Source of the DNA: Paroedura picta
Lineage: Eukaryota > Chordata > Lepidosauria > Squamata > Gekkonidae
Length of the DNA stretch: 64,000 bases
Reading direction: 5' to 3'
NCBI RefSeq assembly: GCF_049243985.1
Contig: NC_135384.1
Span: forward strand, 13,388,501-13,452,500
In this document: piece by piece, positions 11,084 to 22,080 of the stretch
Numbering within the stretch: position 1 is the first letter of the stretch
Layout: the number at the start of each line of letters is the position of its first letter
Made by a program: the position numbers and the translations under genes
Notes under the pieces: model-generated
What the model saw: only the letters and a program-made list of their open reading frames with translations
Databases searched by the model: none
What the model was told of the DNA's origin: nothing

Positions 11084-11400
11084 TTGGCAAAACTTGGTCA
11101 CAACTTTATTAAACACACAGAGTGTTCATGCAGCATGAGGTATAGGATCCGGCCCTCTTGTGTCCAGCAAACCACAAGGCAGCACCTTTTCTCAGCAGGC
11201 AATGCCATGGTGCTCAAGCATCTTTGCCCGTATCCTGGGCCCACCAATGGCCTGCTGAGAATACCAGGAGGTAGCAGAAGATGGGAACCCATCGGGCATC
11301 AGACTCTGTTGAGTTCCTTTGCCAGGTTTTTTGTGTATGAGTTTGCCATGATACACAAAACGACTACTAACAAAACCTCAGTGAGACATGATTAAACTCA
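11084..11400 (-). mobile_element. LTR-like fossil, partial, antisense
   Basis: Read on the minus strand, its right part is GTTTAATAAAGTTGTGACC...TTTTGCCAAAG, the polyadenylation-end motif of the LTR-like family seen at 14826 and elsewhere. The remaining extent is uncertain. Confidence 0.4.
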
Positions 11401-11580
11401 GACCTGTAGAAAGAATCAAGATACAGAATGAGGCTTTCATTCCTTGTGTTGATTTATTGAATTTATGTTTAACCTTTCCACCAGAATCAAGGTGACTTAC
11501 AGAGATAGATGTTTATGCACACATGCACTAGAGGAATAAGATTTTAGATGTGCAGCACATGAATGACATCTGACAAGAAG
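11401..11580. other. Intergenic, possibly an old antisense LINE 3' end
   Basis: TTGATTTATTGAATTTATG...CACCAGAATCAAGGTGACTTAC resembles an antisense L2/MIR-type 3' end, but it is too diverged to be sure. Confidence 0.3.
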
Positions 11581-11830
11581 AGTTGGTTCTTATATGCCAC
11601 TTTTCCCTACCTCAAAGCAGCTTACAATCCCCTTCCCATTCCTCTCCCCACAACAGACACCCTGTGGGGTGGGTGAGGCTGAGAGAGCCCTGATATCACT
11701 GCCTGGTCAGAACAGTTTTATCAGTGCCGTAGCGAGCCCAAGGTCACCCAGCTGGTTGCATGTGGGGGAGCGCAGAATTGAACCTGGCATGCCAGGTTAG
11801 AAGTCCACACTCCTAACCACTGCACCAAAA
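11581..11830 (-). mobile_element. tRNA-derived SINE
   Basis: The antisense of the element at 12271-12543. The minus strand has a tRNA-like head (GTGGTTAGGAGTGTGGACTT, B-box-like GGTTCAATTC). It continues through CCAGCTGGGTGACCTTGGGC to a tail that would read AAGAACCAACTCTTC. Confidence 0.85.
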
Positions 11831-12270
11831 CACAACACAGAAGCAAGCCAGGGAGGGGGCAGGACATGAGGGCTCAGTGGAAAGAAAGAGGAAATAATGT
11901 AGAGAAATGGATTCAAGGAAAATTTTATCCCCCCTCCCAAGTCCATGTAGGTTCTTGGTTTTCATTCCATAATGTTGGGGCAACGACAGGGGAAAAAAAT
12001 CTACGATAATAATATGACAGATCTTACAAACCTTTCATTGGAAACTACTAGTTGGAATTGGTGAGAAAAATGTAGCTGACACCAAGTGCCATACAGACCA
12101 AATCAGAACAAAATGTGTGTGTTACTCAGAAGACAGATGAGCGTGAATATGGAAGTAGCAGACTCCAAAGGCACTGGTTGACAAAAAGCATCTTGGCAGG
12201 AGGAACATAACCTGTTTTCAATGAACAATTCCCTCTCCTTTCCAAATAAGTAAATATTCTATAGATTATA
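11831..12270. other. Intergenic, nothing recognised
   Basis: Spacer between two SINEs of the same family in opposite orientation. No other feature seen. Confidence 0.4.
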
Positions 12271-12543
12271 TAGAGCCAGCTTGGTGTAGTGGTTAGGAGT
12301 GCGTTTTCATCTGGCGAGCCAGGTTTGAAGCTGCGCTCCCCCACATACAACCAGCTGGGTGACTTTGGGCTCGCCACAGCACTGAGAAAACCGTTCTGAC
12401 TGAGCAGGAATATCAGGGCTCTCTCAGCCTCCCCTAACTGAAAGGGTGTCTGTTGTGGGGAGAGGAAAGGTAAGGCAATTGTAAGCTGCTTTGAGACTCC
12501 TTCGGGTACAGAATAGCGGCACATAAGAACCAATTCTTCTTCT
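12271..12543 (+). mobile_element. tRNA-derived SINE
   Basis: Starts AGCCAGCTTGGTGTAGTGG (A-box region), has the B-box-like GGTTTGAAGC, and ends GCTTTGAGACTCCTTCGGG...AAGAACCAATTCTTCTTC. With the copy at 11581-11830 it forms an inverted SINE pair ~440 bp apart, downstream of the OR5V1-like gene. Confidence 0.87.
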
Positions 12544-12819
12544 AAATTCTCAGATGTCATTCATGTGCTGAACATCTAAAATCTGCAATTCACCCTTTCA
12601 GAACACTGCCAGGATTCAAACAGTTTTTGACACATTCTTCTTCAGTTCTCAAGTTTATGAATTCTTGCTTCCCACCCATAACATGATAGCTAAATTCCTA
12701 GAAACCATCTTTGAATAGTGCTTACAATTACCTTACCTTTCAACCCCTCAGCCACAGATTGAGGAGGTCAACTAAACTCAATTTTTGCAGAAGAGCATCC
12801 TTTTCCAAACAGGATGTTC

Positions 12820-13746
12820 TTAGAACATCAACCTCCTCATTGCCAATTTCACTTCCTTATTCCGCAGACTGTAGATAAGAGGGTTGAGGGTTGGTGTTAA
12901 GATATTGTACAAAACCCCAACAAGCTCATCTCTTTCAGAGTAGCTGGTGGAAGGACGCAAATAAGTGAAGATGCCAGAGCCATAGTACAGAATCACAACT
13001 GTCAGATGGGATACGCAAGTAGAAACAGCTTTGTGACTCTGCTTTCTTTGCTGGTTGGTCAAAATGGCATGAAGGATGAAAACATAAGAAAGTAGAATCA
13101 AGAAAAAAGGGCAGATCCCTACAAAGACACCAGTTATGAGAACAGCTGTTTGGTTGACTGATGTGTCTGAACATGAGATACTGAGGAGTGGAGGGATGTC
13201 ACAGAAAAAATGGCTAATTCCATTAGGTTGGCAGTAGGATAGATGAAATGCAAGTGTTGTGTGAAGAGAAGCATGGATGAAGCCACAAATCCAGGATGCA
13301 CCTGCCATTTGGAGGCAAGTCCATTTACTCATGAGTCTTGTATACCTCAGTGGGCGACATATAGCAAAGTAACGGTCCAAAGCCATGGACACCAGCAAGA
13401 ATGCCTCTGTGGTCTCTAAAGTGACAAGGAAGTGCATCTGTGCTACACAACCCATGATAGAAATGGTTGGGGATTCAGCACAAATATCTGCTAACATTTT
13501 TGGCACGGTTACAGAGATGTAGCAGACATCTAGGAAAGAGAGGTTGCCAAGAAAAAAATACATAGGAGTATGGAGTGTCTGATTTAAAAGAACCACAGCA
13601 ATTATGAGGGAATTTCCAAGTAAGCAGATGGTATACATGGTAAGAAGTAGGATGAAAAGAAAGCTCTTTCCTTGCTTGATATAAACAAATCCCAGTAGTA
13701 TAAATTCCTTGACAGTTGTTTGATTCTCAGAGTAGGACGTGTTCAT
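12820..13746 (-). CDS. Olfactory receptor, OR5V1-like
   Basis: An intact 308-codon receptor when started at the ATG at 13746. The frame also contains an upstream ATG (13788), but that would add 14 residues (MLMIFYLFIFRLEN) lying across the expected splice acceptor (TTTAG|ATTAGAAAAC before the ATG, the same place as in the gene at 1958-2911), so I chose the inner start. Landmarks are sequons NTS at 2 and NQT at 8, GN at 44-45, HTPMYFFLGNLS near 59, Cys100, MALDRYFAIC at 121-130, HFFCDIPPLLSISCSDTS, KAVSTCVSHL at TM6 and LNPLIYSLRNKEV at TM7. It is a clear paralog of 1958-2911. The OR10-like gene lies between them, so this is not a simple adjacent tandem pair. Confidence 0.95.
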   Translation of the reverse strand: MNTSYSENQTTVKEFILLGFVYIKQGKSFLFILLLTMYTICLLGNSLIIAVVLLNQTLHTPMYFFLGNLSFLDVCYISVTVPKMLADICAESPTISIMGCVAQMHFLVTLETTEAFLLVSMALDRYFAICRPLRYTRLMSKWTCLQMAGASWICGFIHASLHTTLAFHLSYCQPNGISHFFCDIPPLLSISCSDTSVNQTAVLITGVFVGICPFFLILLSYVFILHAILTNQQRKQSHKAVSTCVSHLTVVILYYGSGIFTYLRPSTSYSERDELVGVLYNILTPTLNPLIYSLRNKEVKLAMRRLMF

Positions 13747-13789
13747 GTTTTCTAATCTAAATATAAATAAATAAAAAATCATAAGCATG

Positions 13790-14825
13790 TGACATAATGG
13801 CTGCTGAAAATTTTAGAATATCACATTTAGATGCAATGAAATGGTATGAGATTCATTACACCCACAGATATCACTCCAGTAGCAATTCTTGGAATATAGT
13901 TGTATGCCAAACGTTATTTAGTGTAACAGGAGGAGTTATGTGTGGTGCAATTAGGAGGATATGGCATAGCGGTTTAGAAAGATTTCACTTTTTCTCCCTC
14001 CCACTCCTTCACTAACAACTATTTTTTTGAACCAACTGTCTTCACAAATGTCTCCCCTCCCAAATTCTTAGTACTTAGAGGGTGACTTTTCTAATTCCCC
14101 AAAATGTTGAATACACTTAATCATTTCCTCTCTTCCCCATTTTAAAGCATTATGTCTTGGACAGTTTGTGGCTTTATACCCATTAAGGAAACACTGATGG
14201 TGAAGAGACAGAAGTTAGTCTGGAAGTCCATAATTCACGTTTTGTTTCCTCTCTAAAATCAACTGGTGGCCTTAAGTAGCCAGCATCTACATGAGTTTTC
14301 CCATCTTCCAAGGAACACTGATCTTCCTTACCTCAGCCTTACCTCGTCTTCCCATTCTCAAATTGGTTCATTTATAGGTCCAGGTTGACAGAAATTCACC
14401 TGAGGGGTCGTTCTAGAGAATGGCCTCTTCAAAAATCCATCCATCCTACCAATTAAACCAAGACATTCTACACAACCTGAAAGTGTACAAGAGATTAACC
14501 TTTGGAACAACTTCAGAAATGGAAGTTTTTTAACCCTCATGTCACTGTTCATTAAAATGCCTACTGCTTCATGATGTGTTTACACAGAGTGCCAGTAACC
14601 ATCTCCTACTGCTGTAATCTACTCAGTTTTTTAAAGTACTGCCTATTTACTCCACATCTATAAACAATGTAAATAAAATGAATAAATACCACTCATAATG
14701 TCTCTGGTGCTAATGAGTAAAATTTTCTTTCACTGGAAATACCAGAAAGATATTTGCAAGTGAATACATGTCAGGATGCTTCAATTCCTGTCAGGCTGGG
14801 TATGAGGGCTTAGGAATGATACATA
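13790..14825. other. 5' flank of the second OR5V1-like gene
   Basis: No repeat family or coding exon recognised. Confidence 0.4.
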
Positions 14826-15480
14826 CTCATTTTTTGGCTTTCAAAACAGGCCACAGCTTTATTAACAATTTAACACAGAGAGTGTTGTTTGCCAGGCAAG
14901 GAGGTGAGACCATGACATGGTCAGCCAACCATTCAAAACCTTCTCCCAAATGGCACCCTGGTAAGTCAGCTTGGTTTTCTTGTTGACCCCAGGCTTTCAT
15001 TGTTGAGTTTTACTGGGAGATGTACCACCTGGGGTGCCACTAGAGGCACAGACCTCAATTTGCCTGCCCCAGGCCATCTGGCCCAGCGAACCACTTTGCC
15101 TTTCCCAGCTGGGCTTGGCCCAGTTTGCAGTTTGCCACCTCATGAGGGCCCCTATAAAGTGGTGCCCCTCCACCAAAGCTGACTCCTCCCTTTGCCGCAT
15201 TCCACCAGCTGAGACATTTCAACTCACAACACCCCATAATAAAACCATTAATCTAACATTAACAGTCTAACAACAAAATTTAAGGTTGGTGGGTAGGCAG
15301 ACTGGAGCTTGGCCACTGAAAGAAGGGCAGGCTTCAGGCATGAGGTGCTTAAATAGTCTCATGCCCACACACCATCCCATATGGCACACCATGTGAGAAA
15401 GTGTGCTGGTTCCTTTCTCATCCTCTGCTGCCCACCCTCCGCTATGTCAATAGTGGCACAGGTAAGTCCAAGCACATTTT
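14826..15480 (-). mobile_element. LTR-like fossil, antisense (family unassigned)
   Basis: Read on the minus strand it has a TATA-like CTATTTAAG followed by CACCTCATG (near 15350). About 500 nt later comes GTTAATAAAGCTGTGGCCTG (near 14850), then AAAGCCAAAAAATG. The TATA segment matches that of the copy at 55730-56405, and the polyadenylation end matches other copies in the window. A solo LTR is the best guess. Confidence 0.5.
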
Positions 15481-15959
15481 TTTTGCCACTAGATCTGTGA
15501 TAATCCTCCTGAAGTAGATGGACACTCTTGAGGTTCCTAAGGAGTTATGGCTGCAATAGATGGACAAATGACAGACTAAAGGATGGACCAACAGACACTT
15601 CCTTTTAAAATTATAGAAGCTGAATTAGAAATGAGCAATTAATAGAATTTTCAATAGCTGACTTCCCAATCTCATGGGAAGTTCATGAACTTAGCATCCC
15701 TGACAGAAGTTAACAGTTAATAAAATATGGTTCAGTCTGTTCAATGACAGGATCACACATAGAGTTGCAACCACTGATGTTGCTGTTGGGTTGGATCCAA
15801 GTGTCTTTTCTGCTGGAGAAAAAGAATGGCCAACAAACAAAAGCTATGCTCTTTGCCATTAGACACTCATGGATAAAAACCATGTGGTGAGTATTGTAAA
15901 AACAGACTGATTACAGCATAGTAAAAAACCTGACTGGATATAACCCTCTGTCACCTATA
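15481..15959. other. Intergenic, nothing recognised
   Basis: Unique-looking AT-rich sequence. Confidence 0.4.
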
Positions 15960-17130
15960 TCATGGAATTATTGAATTTAATGCGAATCAAGCAAAATCAT
16001 TCCAACCTTGTTCTCAGTCCAAAAAATCAGATAGATTCCTTGTGATTTAAAGGCAAAAGACAAACCTTCTGTCAAAAATTCTAACTTTGCAGAAAGCTCA
16101 ATTGCTCTTTCTTGCTTCAAAACAGTTCACCCATGTATAATAGACAAAAAAAAATATTTGGTATTTATATCCCCCTACCTATGCTGCAACTTAGTAATTA
16201 AGAGGGGGAAAAAAACATGAGAGACTCACAGTAATGAATCCACTTGGGGTTAAAACAACAGCTAAATATGTATGTAGTGATGTCCTAAAGGAAATGTGGT
16301 GATGTACAGCACAAGATTTTTCAATCAATCAAGATCCCATCAAAATCATACCAATGCATGAAGGTTCCAAACTGATATCCCAAAACTGCCTTTTTGGGTC
16401 CCTACACTGATGTAAAATTTCCCCTCCCAAATGAAGCTCCCTGTTACACCTTGCCATTGTTCAATTCCATTGGTTATATTTAGCCCTGGGAGTATCTGGG
16501 AAGGAGTAGCACTGTCCCCCCCCCCTCCCTTGACCCAAAGGCATTGAAAAATATTAACAAACGAAGAAAGGTTTTTTTTAATTATTTACACAGAGGAATG
16601 GGTTGTTAGAATGGAGAAATCTCTTATACATAGATCAGTTAGTTCATATGCTTTCCTTACTAATGGCATGAATTCTTAGTGATGGAATCAATGCTTATTT
16701 TAACAGAGAGGTGTCTTTTTACTGGGTTCATACAAAAACAAATTTATTTAGTTTGATATTATTGGGTACCACTGAACCACTGAGCTTGGTCACAATTCTA
16801 CCTAGCATACAGAGATCTTAGGATCTTAGGAAATACTCCCCTGATTTCCCTTTACAACTTACGTAGAAGTTTTCACCTCACACATTTATTTATTTGATTT
16901 CTACAATCTGGATTTGGCTGGATTTGAGAGTATTAACCTGACTTCACAAATTCAATCTGTCAAATGACTGCTCTGGTTGCCAGATATGGTGTAGATTGAC
17001 TTTCTGTCAATCCAGTATTTCCCACAAAGAGTTTTTCATCTTAGATTTCAACCAGATCCCATCAAAATCATACCCTGAGCAGTCTCAGACTGAACCCAAC
17101 TAAACCAAGCCCTGCTGTTTCAGCCAATGG
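15960..17130. repeat. Diverged direct repeat, right copy
   Basis: Matches 9601-10640 in the same orientation, so the two copies bracket the OR5V1-like gene at 12820-13746. No coding content recognised. Confidence 0.65.
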
Positions 17131-17169
17131 ACCCAGCTGAAGACCCTCCAAAAGATGACCTGGGGGTCT

Positions 17170-17340
17170 TGCTCCTTAAAGATTAGAAATAGAAATGGAG
17201 TGGGGATCTGCAGATCAAAACTCCGGTCACTGCCTTGGCCTCAAATAAATGCCTGGCAAAAGAGCTCCATCTTACAGGCCCTGCGGAACTCAGAGAGCTC
17301 TGTCAGGGCCCTCAGCTCTTCTGGGAGCTGAATTAAGAGG
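17170..17340 (-). mobile_element. L2 LINE fragment
   Basis: The antisense of the L2 ORF2 C-terminal region: AAGAGCTCCATCTTACAGG, GCCCTGCGGAACT and GTCAGGGCCCTCAGCTCTTC, matching the segment at 9370-9440. Confidence 0.75.
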
Positions 17341-17476
17341 GATGGGGCAGTATACTAATAAAATATGTATTTATTTTATGATGTTATATAGGATTTATGT
17401 AGATTTACATCAGGAATAATATTAGCCAATTTCAATTTTTACTTCCATTTATGTAACTTAGATTTAAAATTGAATT

Positions 17477-17485
17477 CACACACAA

Positions 17486-17533
<48 letters not shown>

Positions 17534-17534
17534 G
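17477..17534. repeat. (CA)n(TA)n microsatellite
   Basis: An alternating CA run followed by a TA run. Confidence 0.95.
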
Positions 17535-17967
17535 ACTACATATGTATTTATAATCATTCGGAAGCATAATGATTGGAGATCACTGGGTTGTGGACCACCA
17601 AACATTTAGGATCTCTCCCCCCCATTTCTATTAAAACCTAAATGGCAATTGATTAATATGATTTCAGATTTCTCATCTCTGCTGGTTCATCCTGAACATT
17701 CATACATCACTTTTACTTTTTGCAAGAATTAAAACTCTTTATTTTGCATTTTGTTCATCAAAGCTTTCTCACAACATGTTCACATGTTAACATTATTAGC
17801 AGTTTATTTAATTTACATTTTTTTTGCATCCAACTGTAAGTATGATCCCAATATTGGTATGATATTTAAATCTGAGATTTTTCAGAAATTACATTTGGCG
17901 GGTGTCCAATATATACAAGAAGAAAAATGTTAATATTTAAAAAGCCACCCTGACCCTGAGGCTGGCT
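17535..17967. other. Intergenic, nothing recognised
   Basis: AT-rich with no feature seen. Confidence 0.4.
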
Positions 17968-17972
17968 TAGCT

Positions 17973-18007
17973 TCTCCTGCACCTTGGTTTAAACCATGCT
18001 GCAGGAG
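17973..18007. repeat. Palindrome 1 centred on TTTAAA
   Basis: Arms of about 17 bp with three or four mismatches around TTTAAA at 17987-17992. The outer stem is CTCCTGCA / TGCAGGAG. Confidence 0.7.
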
Positions 18008-18089
18008 GTGCAGGTGGCAGTGACATCTCTCCCTATTACACATAGACCTGGCTGGGAGCATTCAATTCCCACTGCTCTGACCAATCCTA

Positions 18090-18141
18090 GGCTGGTTCCT
18101 CTTGCAGTTCAGTTTAAACTGAGTTGTAAGAGGAGCCAGCC
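18090..18141. repeat. Palindrome 2 centred on TTTAAA
   Basis: A 52-bp dyad with no loop. The 26-bp arms (GGCTGGTTCCTCTTGCAG and inverted GGCTGGCTCCTCTTACAA as outer parts) have about four mismatches, centred on TTTAAA at 18113-18118. It resembles palindrome 1, 126 bp away centre to centre. Confidence 0.8.
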
Positions 18142-18452
18142 CAGCCCAATCAGTATTTATTTTATTCTTCTTAGGAATTTGGATTCAGTTGCTTATCAAT
18201 TCTATTTTCTCCCAAGAGAAATTCAACAGAAGGTAGGAAGGTAAGCTCTACAAAATTTCAGAATTTCACTCCACAGATGATTAGAGGATTTCAGTGTTTC
18301 TCTAAACCTTCCTATTCTCCTGCTACAGCAGCACCGCATGGTGTAGAAGGGAAAATATATGGCAGGACTGAAGTTACATCATGGTGTATTGATTTCTCTA
18401 GATGGAAAAAATGTTAAAGAAAGGCATACACTTTTTAAAAGAGAAAAGGAAA
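18142..18452. other. Intergenic, nothing recognised
   Basis: No gene or repeat recognised. Confidence 0.4.
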
Positions 18453-18532
18453 ATAATTTCATAATTTCATAATTTCATAATTTCATAATTTCATAATTTC
18501 ATAATTTCATAATTTCATAATTTCATAATTTC

Positions 18533-18572
<40 letters not shown>

Positions 18573-18576
18573 TTTG
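18453..18576. repeat. (ATAATTTC)n then (TTTA)n microsatellite
   Basis: About ten copies of an 8-bp unit pass into about ten copies of TTTA, the latter being the antisense tail of the LINE 3' end that follows. Confidence 0.95.
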
Positions 18577-18650
18577 ATTTCTATACGGCTCTTCCATAAG
18601 GCTCAGGGTGGTTTACATACAACACGGGGGGATCCATGGAACAGATTAGT
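18577..18650 (-). mobile_element. L2-type LINE 3' end
   Basis: The antisense of the 3' terminus: TTTGATTTCTATACGGC...AGGCTCAGGGTGGTTTACAT, with its tail forming the adjacent TTTA repeat. Confidence 0.6.
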
Positions 18651-19141
18651 ACATAACATAAATAAGAGGAGTCAATGACTATATAATAGTGACATCTGGA
18701 AGAAGAAATGTTCCCCATCCCCATATCCATTGCAAAGAAAATTCCCACCTCCACACACACAAAGGATAGAAAAGGTCCTACATTTCTAATAATAAATACT
18801 GAGTGGAGTCCATTCTGCTTTTTCTCTCATCCTTTCCTAATTATCCTTATTACTACCATTCTTATCCCACATGGGTTTTATCCACACTGAGGCCAAGGTC
18901 CCACCATTTTGCGGTTACTCAAAGTTAGACCAGATCCCTTTTTCATCTGCAGAAAAGCTGGTTAGATACATCTTCCATCACCCATATTTATTTGGCAAAA
19001 AAGAGAGGTCTTCATCAACTCTGTGAATCATTTCTGAGAAGTGTATAAGCTTGCATTTCAAAATAATCTGTAAGTGTTGTCCTAGAACTTTAAGCAATGG
19101 TTATCGAAACCACAAGAAGGTAACCATGAAGTTTTAACAGT
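18651..19141. other. Intergenic, nothing recognised
   Basis: No gene or named repeat seen. Confidence 0.4.
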
Positions 19142-19248
19142 TGTTGTCGTTGTTGTTGTTAGGTGCGAAGTCGTGTCCGACCCATCGTGACCTTATGGAC
19201 AATGATCCTCCAGGCCTTCCTGTCCTCTACCATTCCCCAGAGTCTAGT
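19142..19248 (-). mobile_element. BovB (RTE) LINE 3' end
   Basis: The antisense of the BovB terminus. A GTT-rich tail is followed by AGGTGCGAAGTCGTGTCCGA and GGCCTTCCTGTCCTCTACCA. BovB is abundant in squamates and its tail is shared with the Sauria SINE. Confidence 0.75.
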
Positions 19249-19370
19249 CATCATGTTGTCAAGTGCTGATTTTGTTGGTTACTAAATGTGATTGTCCCAA
19301 ATTCTAAACGTTTGAATTCTTTCTGTTATCTTTATAGAGAGTCATTGCTTTCTCTCCCTTCTAGCTTATT

Positions 19371-20336
19371 TCAGCCTTCCCTGGTACACTTGCCCATCAT
19401 TGTAATTCCCCCTTTTGTAAAGAGAAGTTTCTTTAAAGCTGTTTTCACCTCCTTGTTCCTGAGGCTATATATGATAGGATTTAGGAGCGGGGTAACCAAG
19501 CAGTAGAACACAGCCACTAACTGGTCCATATTGAAGGAAAGGTTTCGGGTAGGCCTGACATAAATGAACATCATTGTTCCGTAGAAGATACCAACTACCG
19601 TCAAGTGGGAGGCAAAAGTGGAGAAGGCTTTTTTACGTCCAACCGAAGAAGGGATGCGTAGAACGGTGATGATAATGGCAACGTAAGAAACTATGGTTAT
19701 TGTGAAGGAGCCCACAAGGATAAATGAACAGATGAAGAAACTCAGCATTTCGTTCAGTTGGGTCCTATTGCAAACCAGCCGCAACAAAGGCAAAATGTCA
19801 CAGAAGAAGTGATCTACCACATTACTGCCACAGTAGCTGAGCTGAGAGATAAGCAGCACTGGTATGAATGGCAGGACCAACCCGACAATCCAGCACCAGG
19901 CAGCAATCTGAATATAAACAGTACTACTCATAATGGTATTGTATCTCAGAGGCGATCGTATAGCCACATACCTATCAAATGCCATAGCAGCTAAAAGTAG
20001 GCATTCGACTCCACCAAGACCGTGAAAAAAATATATCTGGGCAAGACAATTGCTGAAGGATACAATATTGTTTGCCCTCATGAGGTCAACCAGCATGGTT
20101 GGGACTGTGACTGAAGTAAAACAAATCTCCAGAAAAGAAAAGTTGCCCAGAAAGAAGTACATAGGTGTATGGAGAGAGGATTCGTATCTGGTGATAAAGA
20201 CGATAACCACATTCCCTATTAGTGATAGCGTGTACATTATTGAGACCAGAACAAATAATGGTACTCTTATATTTTGCAGGCTGGGGAACCCCGTGATAAT
20301 AAACACATTCACTCTTGTATGGTTTAAAAGATCCAT
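19371..20336 (-). CDS. Olfactory receptor, OR6/11-like
   Basis: An intact 321-codon odorant receptor. Landmarks are the sequon NHT at residue 5, GFPSL at 16-20, GN at 41-42, HTPMYFFLGNFSFLEIC from 56, Cys97, MAFDRYVAI then R127 where ORs nearly always have Cys, DHFFCDILPLLRLVC in loop 2, KAFSTFASHL at TM6 where the usual Cys is Phe, and LNPIIYSLRNKEVKTAL at TM7. The FLEI and GFPSL motifs suggest the OR6/OR11 group; the exact subfamily is uncertain. The ATG has a pyrimidine-rich acceptor (CAACCTTTCAG) 19 nt upstream. Both substituted cysteines are conserved intracellular-side positions, so the fold is probably kept, but signalling or trafficking might differ. A 16-residue tail follows the last conserved block. 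Confidence 0.95.
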   Translation of the reverse strand: MDLLNHTRVNVFIITGFPSLQNIRVPLFVLVSIMYTLSLIGNVVIVFITRYESSLHTPMYFFLGNFSFLEICFTSVTVPTMLVDLMRANNIVSFSNCLAQIYFFHGLGGVECLLLAAMAFDRYVAIRSPLRYNTIMSSTVYIQIAAWCWIVGLVLPFIPVLLISQLSYCGSNVVDHFFCDILPLLRLVCNRTQLNEMLSFFICSFILVGSFTITIVSYVAIIITVLRIPSSVGRKKAFSTFASHLTVVGIFYGTMMFIYVRPTRNLSFNMDQLVAVFYCLVTPLLNPIIYSLRNKEVKTALKKLLFTKGGITMMGKCTREG

Positions 20337-21195
20337 CTTGCAATTGGTCCTTTACCTGAAAGGTTGAAAAAAAGAAACATTTCAATGATAGTTGTTGGAC
20401 CTAGTGAATACATTCTAAGTATTTGATTTGATGTTTTTTTTCAGGTAGAATAGTTTGACAGACTAACCTAAAGCAAAGACATTCACCAAACCATATAGGA
20501 ATGAAAAGCTTAGTTCTGTGCATTTTTTTTACAACATAAAAATAAAGATGATGTTTTCAAGTAATAGTAGAAAAGGAAATTCTCACACTGCTTAAGAAAT
20601 GTAAGAAACATCTATGACATTCAATCAGGTAGTGGTGAAATGGCATGACCGTACTCACATTAATGGAAACAATACATCTTGAACCTAATTTTAATTCTAA
20701 ACCTGTTCAGGGTACAAGGTAGGCAGTCCTTTCTGAAACAATGTTGGAAAATGGGTCTCACAGATTATCTCCAAGTAGGAAGACTGGAAAGTATAAAAAA
20801 CAGGAAATAAGAAGATTAGAAAGGAGAATAGAACATGGTTGTTTTGACTTATTCTCAACCACTGCCCAGAAGATACATTCTGTCATCTTGTTTACATGTG
20901 AAGATATTCCTCATCATATAAGCCCTTTAAGAACTGAAGCTCTTTTATCAGCATATTCCTACTCTAGGGAAGTTGATCTCCAAAGAATCAGACACTGAAG
21001 TTTAAAGTTAGGAAATATAGATCCTTTTTTGACAGCCTTATTAACTTGTTTAATTGTACAAACAACACTGATTAAAGTAATGGAAAATATCCCACCAATT
21101 TTAATTGTGTTGCTAAATCCCCATGAAAGTAATATATGTTACCATTGCTATATTCTATTTAACACAAAACCTTAGTTCAATGTACTGTACTCTAC
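20337..21195. other. 5' flank of the OR6/11-like gene
   Basis: No repeat or exon recognised. Confidence 0.4.
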
Positions 21196-21290
21196 CTTCC
21201 ATGAGAACCTCCCTGAGCCTCAGAGGAGGGTGGTATACAAATGCAATAAATAAATGAACAAACAAATAAACAAACAAACAAATAAATGAA
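21196..21290 (+). mobile_element. L2 LINE 3' end
   Basis: CCTCCCTGAGCCTCAGAGG...GTGGTATACAAATGCAATAAATAAATG with an A-rich tail, the L2 terminal pattern. Confidence 0.75.
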
Positions 21291-21660
21291 GTTTTACTGT
21301 TTTTACTTTACACTGCCATGATCTAGTCTCAGAAGGGCAGTCTAGAAATTTAATTAATTAATTAATAACAACATCAACAACAGATTATCCACTACCTAAT
21401 TTAAGGTTAAAGGGTTGGATCCTGCTGGAAGGAATGAGAATTATTTCCTTTTGAACCCCCCACCACCAATCCCATGCTAAAGATTGTGATGTTAAAATGG
21501 ACAAAAGCAACTTGGACAAGACTACAGAAAGCATGCCCATTTCTTTTGGCATTCTTCGCCTTCAAAAAGAGAGGAAGATCATTCAGATCAGATATTTGTG
21601 CATTACAGATCCTTCTAAGGCTATCCTTATACATGGTTCCTCTATATATTTATGAAACAG
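21291..21660. other. Intergenic, nothing recognised
   Basis: Contains a short (AATT)n run near 21350. No gene seen. Confidence 0.4.
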
Positions 21661-22080
21661 CCTAGGGGGTGGAACATGTCCGGCTGTCCAAGTTGGAATA
21701 GGGCCAGCCAGGGTACAGCCAGCAAAGCTCTGATTGGCCCCACCCCTGCAGTTCCCGCCCTCTTTCCATGGACTATAGCCGCTTTGCTCTCAGATGCACC
21801 TCAGTGCCTGGAGTCAGCAGTAGGTAAGGGGAAAGGGCCCTGGCCAAAGGGTGGTGGTGGAAGGCCTGCTAACTAACGAGGGCCTCTTGGCTTGCTAGGC
21901 TGGCCCTGCTAACGGGGGCCTCCCGGCCTGCTGGCTGCCTACTAAGGAACTCTGTCCTTGCCCTGCTAACAAGCTGGCCAGCCCCTGCCCACCCCAAAGC
22001 CACCATAAGCTACCTGGCTGGGGGCCAGGACAGGGGACCCTTTTGTGGCCCGTTCTTAGGAACAGGCTTTGAAGCTAGTC
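21661..22080. repeat. GC-rich interspersed repeat, unassigned
   Basis: A sharp GC-rich island with reiterated GGCCTGCT, CTAACGAGGGCC and GGCCTCCCGGCCTGCTGG-like units, preceded by CTGATTGGCCCC. The composition contrast suggests an inserted element (LTR or LINE 5' region), but I cannot name it. Confidence 0.4.

Noticed and set aside
13747-13788. Fourteen-residue N-terminal extension of the OR5V1-like gene
   Set aside because: It lies across the predicted splice acceptor and has no counterpart in the paralog.
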